Shown here: positions 1-12,273 of the stretch, piece after piece
Layout: each line of letters opens with the position of its first letter
Numbering within the stretch: position 1 is the first letter of the stretch
Origin: Paraspadella gotoi
Taxonomy: Eukaryota; Chaetognatha
Assembly (NCBI GenBank): GCA_051294375.1
Contig: CM119263.1
Location: forward strand, 15,788,532 to 15,852,531
Length of the DNA stretch: 64,000 nt
Direction: 5' to 3'
Notes under the pieces: model-generated
Databases searched by the model: none
Told to the model about the DNA's origin: nothing
What the model saw: only the letters and a program-made list of their open reading frames with translations
Translations under genes and position numbers: made by a program

Positions 1-46
1 CTCGGCTTCCATTCAATCACAGAGGCGCACTGCTCCTCGTAATTTA

Positions 47-203
<157 letters not shown>

Positions 204-1693
204 TTTTTTTCTTTTTTCATCTATTTTTTTCTTTTTATATTATTATTTATCTTTCACTTTAAATGTATATTTTTGTCTACCCTTTTTCTTTGGGTCTTTC
301 TATCTCCCTTCCTTTCCTATTCCTATGATCATCCGTCTCCTTTTTTCTAACCCCCCCATCTTCTCCCCCCTCACCTCATTCTGGATCTGTTTCGCACACA
401 CAATGACACACACAGAGACATCGCAAACGACTACCCGGTTAGAAAACGGGAATAATTTTCTTTTTACAACGCGCTAAGAAGATTCTCACGGCGTCGGTGC
501 CATTGTCCGAGAGAGACTTCACTGGGAGTAGTTACAGGTCTTAACTACTCTACAGCGAATCTGCTTTACGACGACACCAGATACTACGTTCGTTTAATCG
601 TATCGTTTGCACCACACGAGAAATTCAGTCGTTTTAATAATTCAGCACATAATAACTATATCTCATAAGTGTCAATAATTTATGACGACCATCATAAAGA
701 TGTAATGATAGGACTCATGGGATCATGGGTTCCAGACCCAGTCATCCTTCTCCACCTTACCCGCGCCTCCCTACCTCCGCCTTAAACTCCCCGGAGATTT
801 CTCGAGCCGCTCATTGTTCCCATGGAAACGCCTGTCACTCCCGTTGCTAAGAAGACGCTCGTACCATTGTCGTCGTCGCCGGCGGATTTTCTCAGTGTTG
901 AGATGTCGTTCGTTCGTCGCTCGTTCGCCGTCAGGACGGATGTAATAAAAGAATGATAAAAAAGTTGAAAACACTCGGATTGAAAATAAAAGAATCAAAT
1001 TAAAAGGTATACATTAATACATTAATCGTGAGCTGAAAAAAAAAAGTTACAACCGTTAAGAAAGCAATTTAAAGTCATTAAAAAAAACTTACCTACTGGC
1101 GGCGACAGTCTTTCAATCTTTGGCGTCCAAAACCTCTTACGTCAAGTTCCGTCAACCTTATTTACAGCAACTTCCCGCTCTATTTATTTATGGTTAAGCA
1201 GACGTTTAAGCATTGAAGCAAACAAGCGCACTGATTGACAGCAAGACCGGCCGACCGTAAAGTATTTCAATGACTCACGGCAGAAAGTCCATAAAGAACC
1301 AACTTCGGTTCTTTGTTTTTGCGCCGCGAGTCGTGAGCGATAGCGGGTAATTTTTTTTTTTTTGTTTAAAAAAAATGAGGTTATCGTAAGACGATGAAGA
1401 AAAGGCGGTGAAGCGGAAAAAAAAACTGCAATTAGTTGTTCGCGTTAATCTGTTCACAGCTTGGAAGTTTCCTGTTGTCGGCATGTCCTGCTGTCATGTT
1501 ATAAAGTTTTGCAAAGACTTAAAAATTACTTTAAATTATTCTTCTTTTTTTTTTGAAATTATACCGATAAAAACATTAACGTTATTTATCATCGATGGGC
1601 TTCCAGTGGTGACAACAGTGGGATTCGAAACCAAGCCTCTTTTTCCCACTCCGTCATTGCTTTGCTCTCTCTCTCATATTCTTCGCGCCTTTT

Positions 1694-1938
1694 NNNNNNN
1701 NNNNNNNNNNNNNNNNNNNNNNNNNNNNNNNNNNNNNNNNNNNNNNNNNNNNNNNNNNNNNNNNNNNNNNNNNNNNNNNNNNNNNNNNNNNNNNNNNNNN
1801 NNNNNNNNNNNNNNNNNNNNNNNNNNNNNNNNNNNNNNNNNNNNNNNNNNNNNNNNNNNNNNNNNNNNNNNNNNNNNNNNNNNNNNNNNNNNNNNNNNNN
1901 NNNNNNNNNNNNNNNNNNNNNNNNNNNNNNNNNNNNNN
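1694..1938. other. Assembly gap (245 N) in left arm
   Basis: The sequence is unresolved. The corresponding part of the right arm (about 6180-6400) is continuous and consists mainly of (GA)n and GA-rich DNA, so the gap very probably hides a GA/CT microsatellite. Confidence 0.95.
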
Positions 1939-2310
1939 CCTCGCCTCTCTTTTCCCCCCGCGATCTTTGTCTTCATTATTTTCCCGGCCCGGCTCCCGAT
2001 CCCCGCAGGTAATAGAGCAATTTTCAACATCCGGTGACGCATCGCCCCGAGGGCAGCGGGTGGTCTCGAGGGAGTTTAAAAAAGATGGGAGGGGTAAAGT
2101 GAAAGGGGTAAGGTCGAAAAGGGTAAGGGGGACGTTGATTGGAAGATAGAGGTAAAGTCGCGGTGGCGTCGCTGGGCGGGCCCCGTTTTTTTGAAGGGTT
2201 TTTTTAAAAAAAAATAGCAAAGGGTGCTGATGAGAGAGCGTCTGCTAGGGAGGAGAGACGGCGCCGAGGCCGGGGGTTTCCTATCTTTATAGAGAGTATT
2301 GAGTTCCTGC

Positions 2311-2465
2311 CTGGCGGGGCCCTTGCGGGGCTTGCGGGTCCTTGCGGGTCCTTTTGGGGCCATTGCGGCCGTGCGGCGCCTTGCCAGGCATTGCTATGGC
2401 TTGCCGAGCCTTGCCGGGCCTTGCCGGGCCTTGTCGAGCCTTGACGAGCCTTGCCGAGCGGCAGA
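2311..2465 (+). repeat. GC-rich 10-bp minisatellite (left arm)
   Basis: Degenerate tandem units close to CTTGCCGGGC recur with a period of 10 bp across about 150 bp, in a locally GC-rich island inside otherwise ordinary DNA. The open reading frames here with Gly/Ala/Arg/Gln runs only reflect the repeat. Confidence 0.85.
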
Positions 2466-2778
2466 ACAGAGCCCCCTCTCCATCTTGGTGGCGATGATTT
2501 AAGAGGCAACCGAAGCGTTTGAGTGGCGTTGAGAGGAAAAAAGAAATGGCGACGAGAGAGAAAGAAGAAAAAATTGAATGATAAATCAGAGAAGATTCGA
2601 AAAAAATCGAGAAGAATCACCGAAGATTTTGTAGAAGGAAGAACTTAATTAAAACGGCGATTCGCGAGGAGGGAATCTGGGGCGGGAGGTGGCGTGGGGG
2701 CGTTGAAAACGAAAAAGGGAAATTGAGAGGAGGTGGGCTTATTGAGAGGAATATGGATTGACAAAGAGATATGAATTG

Positions 2779-2784
2779 AGAGAG

Positions 2785-2864
<80 letters not shown>
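2779..2864 (+). repeat. (GA)n microsatellite
   Basis: Nearly pure GA tract of about 85 bp, mirrored as (TC)n at 5254-5342. Confidence 0.95.
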
Positions 2865-2866
<2 letters not shown>

Positions 2867-3073
2867 CCTTATAGCGGCCTCATGCGGCGATGTCGTGCGT
2901 ACACGAGTTAAATTCCTATTTCGTGACACAAGCCGATCTCAAACTCGCTTTCCCTTCCCTCTTTCTCCCTTTTTTCATCGCTTCTCTCCCTTCAAAACAT
3001 CAATATCCCAGATTTCCTCCTCCGTATATATTTAAGACTTGACTTGACTTGATAGGCGTCTATGGACTTCGGC

Positions 3074-3400
3074 GATGACGATGAGGACGACGAAGATGAT
3101 TATGATGAAAATGATCATGTTGTTTAAAAATGAAAATATTGTTGATAATAATGATTATAATGATGATGGTGATGTTGATGTTAAGACTTAAAATAATAGG
3201 ATTGATGATAATTAAGAACGATGCTGATTATATATGCCATATGTAATTATGATGTTTGATGATGATGAGAATGATGATGATGATGATAATGATGATGATG
3301 ATGATGATGATGATGATGGTAATTTATAAAGATTTAAGTGATGATGATGATGACGATGATGACGATGACAATAATGATGAAGACGATGAAGAGGATACTA
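3074..3400 (+). repeat. (GAT)n-rich microsatellite region
   Basis: Interrupted GAT/GAC/AAT triplets, densest at about 3255-3320. The Met/Asp-rich reading frame across it is a product of the triplet repeat and not a gene. It is mirrored at about 4720-5050. Confidence 0.85.
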
Positions 3401-3903
3401 ATTATTTTCCCTGATTATGAAGAAGCACGCGTTTTCGTTTTTGTTGTTATTGTTGTAGATGTCAACTTGTCACAGAAATTATTTTTTCTATTGCGATGGA
3501 TGCATCTACTTCATAACGTAAATTATGTGAAACCCGACTTCTCCTAGATGATATATTCCACGATTTCATACGACAACGACAACGACAATCTCAAGAGAAT
3601 CACAACAACAACGACGACGACGCCGAGGCCGCAGTTCCGCCGTCTACATTTCCCTCGCGCCGAAGGTCAACGATCTTTTCAAAATTCTTCTAAATTTTTA
3701 CGACAAAAAAACAAAAGTACAAAGAGGATTTTTACGAGTGACGCCGTCGACGTGAGAGGCGCCACTCGCTCATCGTCGAGGACCGTCCGCTCGTTTCACG
3801 TTTTGCCAAAATCTTCTAAAGCTTTGACGTCATAGTCAAAAAATATTCGTTTAAAAAAGTAGTTCTATTTCTTAGACCTATTCTCATGTTTATTTTCATT
3901 TCA

Positions 3904-4211
3904 TGGAGAGAGGAAAGAAAAGGGATTGATGAAGAAGAGAAGAGAAAAGGAGGAAAGGAAAGGGGAAAGGAAAGGAAAGGAAGGAAAGGAAAGGAAAGAA
4001 AGGAAAGGAAAAGAGTAAGAGGAAGGAGTAAACAGTAGGAGAAGAGGAAAAGAAAAGGGATGTGAAGAAGAAGGAAAAAGATAGGATGTATGGTAAAAGT
4101 TGAGAGAAGGGACTGAGGAAAGTTTTAAAATTGCCATTGGATAACGATTTACTCTGTATGTTATGCAATATTTATTGTATATTGTATAAAGTAATATAGA
4201 CAGTACAGTAA
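3904..4211 (+). repeat. Spacer of inverted repeat 1; dispersed purine-rich element R, copy 1
   Basis: 308 bp that are not part of either arm. It starts with a GGAAA/GGAAAGG-rich purine tract and continues into a unique AT-rich tail ending near CAGTACAGTAAA. The last ~200 bp (about 4010-4208) match the spacer of the second, unrelated palindrome at about 12070-12270, in the same orientation. It encodes nothing recognisable. It may be a dispersed repeat or a chimaera junction. Confidence 0.85.
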
Positions 4212-4719
4212 AATGAAATGAAAATAAACATGAGAATAGGTCTAAGAAATAGAACTACTTTTTTAAACGAATATTTTTTGACTATGACGTCAAAGCTTTA
4301 GAAGATTTGGCAAAACGTGAAACGAGCGGACGGTTCCTCGACGATGAGTGAGTGGCGCCTCTCACGTCGACGGCGTCACTCTAAAAAATCCTCTTTGTAC
4401 TTTTGTTTTTTGTCGTAAAAATTTTGAAGAATTTTGAAAAGATCGTTGACCTTCGGGCGCGAGGGAATGTAGACGGCGGAACTGCGGCCTCGCGTCGTCG
4501 TCGTTGTTGTTGTGATTCTCTGAGATTGTCGTTGTCGTTGTCGTATGAAATCGTGGAATATATCATCTAGGAGAAGTCGGGTTTCACATAATTTACGTTA
4601 TGAAGTAGATGCATCCATCGCAATAGAAAAAAAATTATTTCTGTGACAAGTTGACATCTACAACAATAACAACAAAACGAAAACGCTGTGCTTCTTCATA
4701 ATCAGGTGAAAATAATTAG

Positions 4720-5050
4720 TTTCCTCTTCATCGTCTTCATCATTATTGTCATCGTCATCATCGTCATCATCATCATCACTTAAATCTTTATAAATTACCA
4801 TCATCATCATCATCATCATCATCATTCATTATCATCATCATCATCATTCTTCATCATCATCAAACATCATAATTACATATTGCATATATAATCAGCATCG
4901 TTCTTAATTATCATCAATCCTATTATTTTAAGTCTTAACATCAACATCACCATCATCATTATAATCATTTATTATCAACAATATTTTCATTTTTAAACAA
5001 CATGATCATTTTCATCATAATCATCTTCGTCGTCCTCATCGTCATCGCCG
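4720..5050 (+). repeat. (CAT)n-rich microsatellite region (right arm)
   Basis: Mirror of the GAT region at 3074-3400, with different unit numbers and an inserted TT or TC here and there. Confidence 0.85.
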
Positions 5051-5252
5051 AAGTCCATAGACGCCTATCAAGTCAAGTCAAGTCTTAAATATATACGGAG
5101 GAGGAAATCTGGGATATTGATGTTTTGAAGGGAGAGAAGCGATGAAAAAAGGAGAAAGAGGGGAAGGGAAAGCGAGTTTGAGATCGGCTTGTGTCACGAA
5201 ATAGGATTTAACTCGTGTACGCACGACATCGCCGCATGAGGCCGCTATAAGG

Positions 5253-5253
<1 letters not shown>

Positions 5254-5334
<81 letters not shown>

Positions 5335-5342
5335 CTCTCTCA
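5254..5342 (+). repeat. (TC)n microsatellite (right arm)
   Basis: Mirror of the (GA)n tract at 2779-2864. Confidence 0.95.
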
Positions 5343-5654
5343 ATTCATATCTCTTTGTCAATCCATATTCCTCTCAATAAGCCCACCTCCTCTCAATTTC
5401 CCTTTTTCGTTTTCAACGCCCCCACGCCACCTCCCGCCCCAGATTCCCTCCTCGCGAATCGCCGTTTTAATTAAGTTCTTCCTTCTACAAAATCTTCGGT
5501 GATTCTTCTCGATTTTTTTCGAATCTTCTCCGATTTATCATTCAATTTTTTCTTCTTTCTCTCTCGTCGCCATTTCTTTTTTCCTCTCAACGCCACTCAA
5601 ACGCTTCGGTTGCCTCTTAAATCATCGCCACCAAGATGGAGAGGGGGCTCTGTT

Positions 5655-5820
5655 CTGCCGCTCGGCAAGGCTCGTCAAGGCTCGACAAGGCCCGGCAAGG
5701 CCCGGCAAGGCTCGGCAAGCCATAGCAATGCCTGGCAAGGCGCCGCACGGCCGCAATGGCCCCAAAAGGACCCGCAAGGACCCGCAAGCCCCGCAAGGGC
5801 CCCGCCAGGCAGGAACTCAA
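5655..5820 (+). repeat. GC-rich 10-bp minisatellite (right arm)
   Basis: Units close to CTCGGCAAGG repeat with a strict 10-bp period from about 5661 to 5811, the mirror of 2311-2465. A Kozak-like ATG lies just upstream (about 5635), but its frame stops inside the repeat and gives no recognisable protein. Confidence 0.85.
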
Positions 5821-6200
5821 TACTCTCTATAAAGATAGGAAACCCCCGGCCTCGGCGCCGTCTCTCCTCCCTAGCAGACGCTCTCTCATCAGCACCCTTT
5901 GCTATTTTAAACCCCTCAACGGGCGCCCGCCCAGCGACGCCACCGCGACTTTACCTCTATCTTCCAATCAACCTCCCCTTTACCCTTTCGACCTTACCCC
6001 TTTCACTTTACCCCTCCCATCTTTTTTAAACTCCTCGAGACACCACGCTGCCCTCGGGCGATGCGTCACCGGATTGTTGAAAATTGCTCTATTACCTGCG
6101 GGGATCGGGAGCCGGGCCGGGAAAATAATTGAAGACAAAGATCGCGGGGGGAAAAGAGAGCGCGAGGGAGAGGGAGAGGAAGATGGGGAAGATGAGAGAG

Positions 6201-6250
<50 letters not shown>

Positions 6251-8126
6251 GAAGATGAGAGAGAGAGAGGAAGAGGAGGAGAAGGGGAGAGAGAGGGAGA
6301 GGAACAAGAGGACGCAGGGATGTGTGGAAGAAGTGAGAGAAAAGAAAGGATCCGCGTCTGAAAAAAAAAAATAATGTACGGAGGAAAAAAAAGGCGCGAA
6401 GAATATGAGAGAGAGAGCAAAAGCAATGACGGAGTGGGAGAAAAAAAAAAGAGGCTTGGTTTCGAATCCCACTGTTGTCACCACTGGAAGCCCATCGATG
6501 ATAAATTAAACGTTAATGTTTTTATCGGTATAAATTTCAAAAAAAAAAAGAAAGAATAATTTAAAAAGTAATTTTATTACACAAAGATTAGTTATACTTT
6601 GCAAAAACTTTATAACATGACAGCCAGGACATGCCGACAATCAGGAAACTTTCCAAGCTGTGAACAGATTTAACGCGTACACTATTGCAGTTTTTTTTCC
6701 GCTTCACGCCTGCCTTTTCTTCATCGGTCTTACGATAACCTCAATTTTTTTTTAAAAAAAAAAAAAAAAAATTACCCGCTATCGCTCCACGACTCCGGCG
6801 CAAAAACAAAGAACCGAAGTAGCGTTCTTTATGGACTTTCCTGCCGTGAGTCATTGAAAATACTTTACGGTCGGCCCGGTCTGCGTCAATCAGTGCGCTT
6901 GTTTTGCTTCATGCTTAAAACTCTGCTTAACCATAGAATAAATAGATGCGGAGAAGTTGCTGTAAATAAGGTTGACGGAACGTGAACGTAGAGGTTTTGG
7001 ACGCCAAAGATTGAAATTGACTGTCGCCGCCAGTAGGTAAGTTTTTTTAATGACTTTAATTGCGCTTCTTAACGGTTTTGTAACTTCTTTTTTTTTTCAT
7101 GCTCACGATTAATGTATTAATGTATACCTTTTACTTTGATTCTTATTTTACATTCGGAGTGTTTTCAACTTTTTTATCATTCTTTATTACATCCGTCCTG
7201 ACGGCGAACGAGCGACGAACGAACGACATCTCAACACTGGAGAAAATCCGCCGGCGACGACGACAATGGTACGAGCGTCTTCTTAGCAACGGGAGTGACA
7301 GGCTGTTTCCAGGGAACAATGAGCGGGCTCGAGAATCTCCGGGGAGTTTAAGGCGGAGGTAGGGAGGGCGCGGTAGGTGGAGGAGAGGCATGACTGGGTA
7401 CTGGAACTCCAACCCTGAGTCCTATCATTACTCTTTTATGATTGCGTCGTCATAAATTATTGACACTTAATGAATATAGTTATTATGTGTCTGAATTCAT
7501 TAAAAACGACTGAATTTCTTCGTGTTGTGCAAACGATTACATTTAAACGAACGTAGTATCTTCGTGTTCGTCGTGTAAAGCAGATTTCGCTGTAGAGTAG
7601 TTAGACCTGTAACTACTCCAGTGAGTCTCTCTCGGACAATTGGCACGACGCGCCGTGAGAATCTTCTCTAGCGCGTTGTAAAAAAAAATTATTCCCGTTT
7701 TCTAACCGGGTAGTCGTTTGCGATGTCTCTTGTGTGTGTCATTGTGTGTGCGAAACAGATCCAGAATGAGTGTGAGGGGGAAGGAGAGATGGGGGGGGGG
7801 GTTAGAAAAAAAGGAGACGGATGATCATAGGAATTAGAAAGGAAGGGAGATAGAAAGAACCCAAAGAAAAAGGTATGACAAAAATATACATTAAAGTGGA
7901 AAGATAAATAATAATATAAAAGAAAAAAATAGATGAAAAAGAAAAAAAGAAAGAAAGAGAAAAGAGAAAGAAATCAAGAAAAGAGAATAAGAATTTTAAA
8001 AGAAAGAAAGAAAAAGAAAGAAAGAAGAAAGAAGAAAGAAAAGAAAGAAAGACAAAAAGAAAGAAAGAAAGAAAGAGAGAGAGAGGAGAGAGTAAATTAC
8101 GAGGAGCAGTGCGCCTCTGTGATTGA

Positions 8127-8164
8127 ATGGAAGCCGACGGAGGAGTCGGCCGCGTCGATGACGG
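8127..8164 (+). CDS. Candidate first coding exon (12 codons, then splice donor)
   Basis: An ATG at 8127 opens a short, CpG-rich frame reading MEADGGVGRVDD. It runs into a textbook donor, GG|GTAAGT, with the GT at 8165-8166, and leaves phase 2. The composition differs sharply from the purine repeat upstream. The same sequence is present on the minus strand at the left window edge (ATG at about 9-11). No matching downstream exon or family was recognised, so this is inference from start and donor signals only. It could be chance, or the end of a longer exon read in another frame. Confidence 0.28.
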
Positions 8165-9991
8165 GTAAGTTCTCACGTTGACACAGACGAATAATTGCCC
8201 GACGACGACGACAAACGACGACGACGACGACGACACGGACACGCGACGAGTTGCTTTTTCCAGCTTTAAAACAAACGATAACTGACGAAAGTGATGCAAC
8301 GACATTACCGGGGGACGATCTCTAACGACGGGAAAAGTGGAAGAGGATTATGACAACGAGAACGACGACGACGACAACGATGACAAATTGACGTCAATTC
8401 ATTTTTTTTTTGTTTCTGTTTGCGTTTTGTTCCTTTATGTAGAAATTTCTTTTATTTTGATAATATATGTTACTTAATAATTCAAATCGCGCTGGAACCC
8501 TACTGAATATAATTATCGTAAACAGTTTTTTAGTTAAATGTAGTTTTTAATTTCCACGTTAAGCCTTAATTCGATAGAATATATATAGAGAGAGCACTAT
8601 GACTTTTTAAAAATGAATAGTATTCCTTTTTGTTTAAAAGTCCAAAACGAGGGAGCCAGAAAAGAGTCCGACCAAGAGAGCATCCCGCTAATTGGGACAC
8701 GTTTCCCTCGCCAATGCCCAGCGTGAAGATTCCCTTTTTGTTTTGTTTTGGGTCTCGGACGGGATATTCTACGTAGACTAAGCGATACTTGAGCCACTTG
8801 GGTTTTAAATGTGATACAGGCTGGAGTATACAAGTGTTTAGCACGATGAACGTTTTTTTTTTTTATGAGGTTTCAAACCGAATTTTTTATCAAAAAACCC
8901 GACTATTTCTTATAAAATTACAATTAGCTGAAAGGATTTTTTCTGTCCGAGACACAGCTTTCAAAATTCAGGTTAAACTTAGGACTTTAACTTAATTTAT
9001 TTTAAAATTTAATGTAAGTTCAAGCTTCTAACTATCTTAGCCGGTCCGTCGCATTACTCACCGCAGCTCGTTTTTTTTTTTCGCTTCTTTTTTTTCCCAG
9101 TTCGTCCTCTTTCACTATCGAATTCGTTGATGGACTTTTCTCGTATTCATAACTTTTTTTGTCTTCTAGCTTAATCCAAACTCGTGACTGAATACTTTCT
9201 CTTTCTTTTCTAACTGTTATATTTGACACCGAGACCTGGTACTGTAAGGACCGGAACGGACCGAACGGACCGCGTAGGAAGTTTCGGCCAAAATAAGAGA
9301 CAAGATCAGAACTTAGTAGGATCGACGGAGGGATTTGATGATAGGGTCATTAGAGAAGAGAATTTGGTATGACTTCGCTTCGATGTTTCTTGTCATGGTC
9401 GATGACGACACGAGTTTTTCTTCTTTTCTCATATTTCTTTGGACGAAAAGGAATAAAATTGGGTGAGGAAGAAACGGAGTTGCAATGAGGAATGAAATGA
9501 GAGAAAATATGAATGGCAAAATGGACCCTTAAATAAAAACATGAAATTATGAGTGGATCAATGGACAGATAAATAAATGAATGAGAAACAATAATAAAAG
9601 GTTACATTTTATGGAACCAAGTATGTTTAATTGAATATTTTAATCAAGAAACAAGATATAATTCAATCGAAAATGAAAGATCGAATAAAGAACTATTTTT
9701 TTATATGAATGTCTACGTTACGACTTAAATCAGTTCCGAATAAAGACGAAGATTAGAAAACTAGATTTAAGGTGAAAAGATGAAGGTGAAAGTCACAAAA
9801 TAGGAAAGGAAGTCGTCGTAAAAAACACGTTCAAGAAAATATTTAATTCTGCTCGATATAGGCGAACGGGGCCGGTTTTAAGTTCTTTCTTTCTTGAATC
9901 AAAAATCTTTATTTCTACTTTTTCTCTTCTTTTTTTCCTTGTCATCCTCATTCTTCTTCCTTCTTCTCTTCTTCTTCTTCTTTCTTCCTCA
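8165..9991. other. Stretch without recognisable genes
   Basis: It contains GAC-rich DNA at about 8195-8235 and 8355-8385, AT-rich DNA from 8400, and a (CTT)n-rich pyrimidine run at 9930-9990 entering a gap. A 9-bp direct repeat (GGACCGAAC-like, three units) lies at about 9250-9275. A 92-codon minus-strand frame at 8566-8844 has balanced composition but no family resemblance I can name and no splice context. I do not call it a gene. Confidence 0.6.
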
Positions 9992-10016
9992 NNNNNNNNN
10001 NNNNNNNNNNNNNNNN
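9992..10016. other. 25-N gap at outer edge of inverted repeat 2
   Basis: Exactly 25 N, directly next to the start of the left arm. Three other duplication boundaries in the window carry the same gap size. Confidence 0.95.
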
Positions 10017-11864
10017 ACGGAAAACAAAATGGCGACGCGAAAAGTAAAAATCCGCTTTGAGGAGAGACATTCGAAAGTCGGCGTGAGAGAGGTCGGGTGA
10101 TGGGAAATGGAGAGCAGGGTGGTGAGGGGGTGATGGCAATCTTTGCGTCAATTCGACGTACCGCAATTTTCCAATGTTAAACAAGTTTTCTGCTTACTGC
10201 TGTCAGTTAACGAGGTTTGCAAACTGGAAAGAATCATTAATGTGAAAGGAAAAAAAAATCACGGGGCGTATTGAGTATTCTGGTTTTATTTTCGCAAAAT
10301 TTCAAACGACAATTAAAGTCAAACTCACGCAAAAAATTTCTTTTCAAAACTCGATTGCGGATAACAGGGAGCAAAAAAAGCAATTTCACAAGCAATCAGA
10401 CTCGTACCAAACTCGATTTAAAAATTTACCCGCGAAAAAATAAGATTAAAAAAAAAACTCAATAACATCAACTTAAGATACAATTTTTATTTCTAATTCT
10501 ATTATAAGACATTTAAAATTAAACTCGGAAGGTAAGTCATTAGTGCTTTTCTTATTTTTTAATTTGCTTTCCTCTAAAGCCGAACCCGTTTTTTTTCTCA
10601 CCCATTCAAAACTCCATTCAAACACCATCACAACCAGAGCCCATGTGAAACTCGCCGAATTTCCAGAATTCCGCGAGGCTAAAGCCTATTTTAAAGAAAA
10701 TATTTTATTCCAGGAACTGCAGACGGTTTTTTTTTTTTACTTGAATATTTAATAACTATAAAAACTTTAGTTAAACCAAACTTAAAAGAATATTTAATTT
10801 TACGTCCGCGAAGAATTTTAAGGGGACCCAAGTGATAAAAAATGATTATCATAAGCTTAAGGGTCTATCATCAAGGAATTCTGAATGGTGATAGTCATTA
10901 ATTTTTCTTTGCACCGGGGAAACTGGCAAAAATTCCTATCTCTTTATTGTAGGCACAAGAAACAACAAATTTCAATATTATGAAAAAAAAAAATTTAGTT
11001 GACCCTACCTAAATATTTATTATAATCCATTATTTTATTTGCATTAGAAAGTAATTTTTTTACTAAATTCCAATTTTTTATTTTTATACTGTACAAAGCT
11101 ATAATTTAGGTTTAAGCCTCATTGAACAAAGGCTTTACAAGATATTAATATTTTTATTATTTTTATATTTACTTAAAAGCAGACAAATCAAACCTAAATT
11201 CTATTCTTACAGAAACAAAACTGTAATAATTATTAATTAATATTCGTATTCATCCCTTAAATGTATAATTAACTATATTGATTCCTAATTATAACAATTA
11301 AAAATTAGCAGAAGTACAGAATCATCTTTCTCTTCTTTATTTATTATTACTTCAAAGAGTTTTTTCTTATCCAATTAACAGAATCATTTGAAAAAAAGTT
11401 TAAATAAAATCAGTCGATACCTTAAATTTTGATTCATTCCTAGTTTTTTTTCTTATAAATTTTTGTGAATAAAGCTGAAAATCTTTTATAAAATTGGATC
11501 TTACCCTTTTTGGGAAAATTATTTTAAACTTTGAAAAGATTTTTTCTGCTTACCGATTTTTAAAGAAAATTAAGCTCGCTATATTTTATCGAATTTTTTA
11601 ACTACTTTCCCAAATGATTATAGAAAAAAAAATTATATGATCAGAACCAGCTTAAGTGTAAAAGGGTCAACGTTATGTTTTCAGCTTTTTACCCCCCTGT
11701 TCACTTGGTCCCCTTAAATCAACAGCGAGTATGAATTATTATTTTTTCCGAGAGCCCCAGTTGTTTTTTCTCTATGAGAAGAGGAAAGGATAGAGGGAGG
11801 ATTATCCAGAGACGTTCATGACGGAGGAAAGGAAAGGAAGAGTAAGAGGAAGGAGTAACAGTAG
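10017..11864 (+). repeat. Left arm of inverted repeat 2 (interrupted by a transposon)
   Basis: Positions 10017-10821 and 11714-11864 are the reverse complement of 12274-13202. The 10822-11713 segment has no counterpart in the right arm and is the TTAA-flanked element. Other differences are small indels. The innermost ~40 bp (about 11826-11864) already belong to the repeated purine element, so the palindrome turns within it. Confidence 0.92.
10818..11717. mobile_element. 892-bp TTAA-inserting DNA transposon (non-autonomous), present in only one arm
   Basis: The element body is 10822-11713. It is flanked by TTAA at 10818-10821 and 11714-11717. Its ends are inverted: GGGGACCCAAGTGA on the left, and GGGGACCAAGTGA when the right end is read backwards (13 of 14 positions, one gap). 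The other palindrome arm has an undamaged single TTAA at 12421-12424, which is the empty site. The interior is AT-rich with no long frame, so it would need a transposase in trans. TTAA targeting is known for piggyBac-type elements, and the family assignment rests only on target site and end structure. Confidence 0.88.
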
Positions 11865-12273
11865 GAGAAGAGGAAAGAAAAGGGTAAACGGTGCGATGTG
11901 AGAGAGAAGAAAAAAAAAAAAGAGGAGAGAAAAAGGAGAGAAGGAAAAGGGAAGGAGAACAGGAAAGGGATGGAACTAACAGGAAAGGGGATAGATGGAT
12001 AAGGAAGGGAAAGGGAAAAGACAAGGAAAAGGGAAAGGAAAGGAAAGGAAAGGAAAGGAAAGAAGGAAAGAGTAAGAGGAAGGAGTAAACAGTAGGAGAA
12101 GAGGAAAGAAAAGGGATGTGAAGAAGAAGAGGAAAAGATAGGGATGATTGGTAAAAGTTGAGAGAAGGACTGAGGAAAGTTTTGAAAATTGCCATTGGGA
12201 TAACGATTTACTCTGTATGTTTATGCAATTATTATTGTATATTGTATAAAGTATATATAGCAGTACAGTTAAA
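11865..12273 (+). repeat. Spacer of inverted repeat 2; purine-rich element R, copy 2
   Basis: 409 bp of GGAAA/GGAAAGG-type DNA followed by an AT-rich tail ending CAGTACAGTTAAA. It matches the spacer at 3904-4211 over the last ~200 bp and at the first ~20 bp. A ~45-bp block beginning GAGTAAGAGGAAGGAGTAA occurs twice (about 11847 and 12070), showing an internal duplication. Confidence 0.85.

Larger units (their letters stand above)
4212..8137 (-). repeat. Right arm of inverted repeat 1
   Basis: Reverse complement of 1-3903, with indel-type differences. It has no N gap and so shows the content of the gap at 1694-1938. Past 8137 the sequence can no longer be compared because the left arm meets the window edge. 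Confidence 0.93.

Noticed and set aside
3338-3547. Met/Asp-rich frame over the GAT repeat as an acidic protein
   Set aside because: It is only the translation of a triplet microsatellite, and frame and length differ in the mirrored arm.
6448-6490. GGTTTCGAATCCC as a tRNA B box
   Set aside because: There is an extra T in the box and no A box at tRNA spacing upstream, so it is not called a tRNA or SINE.
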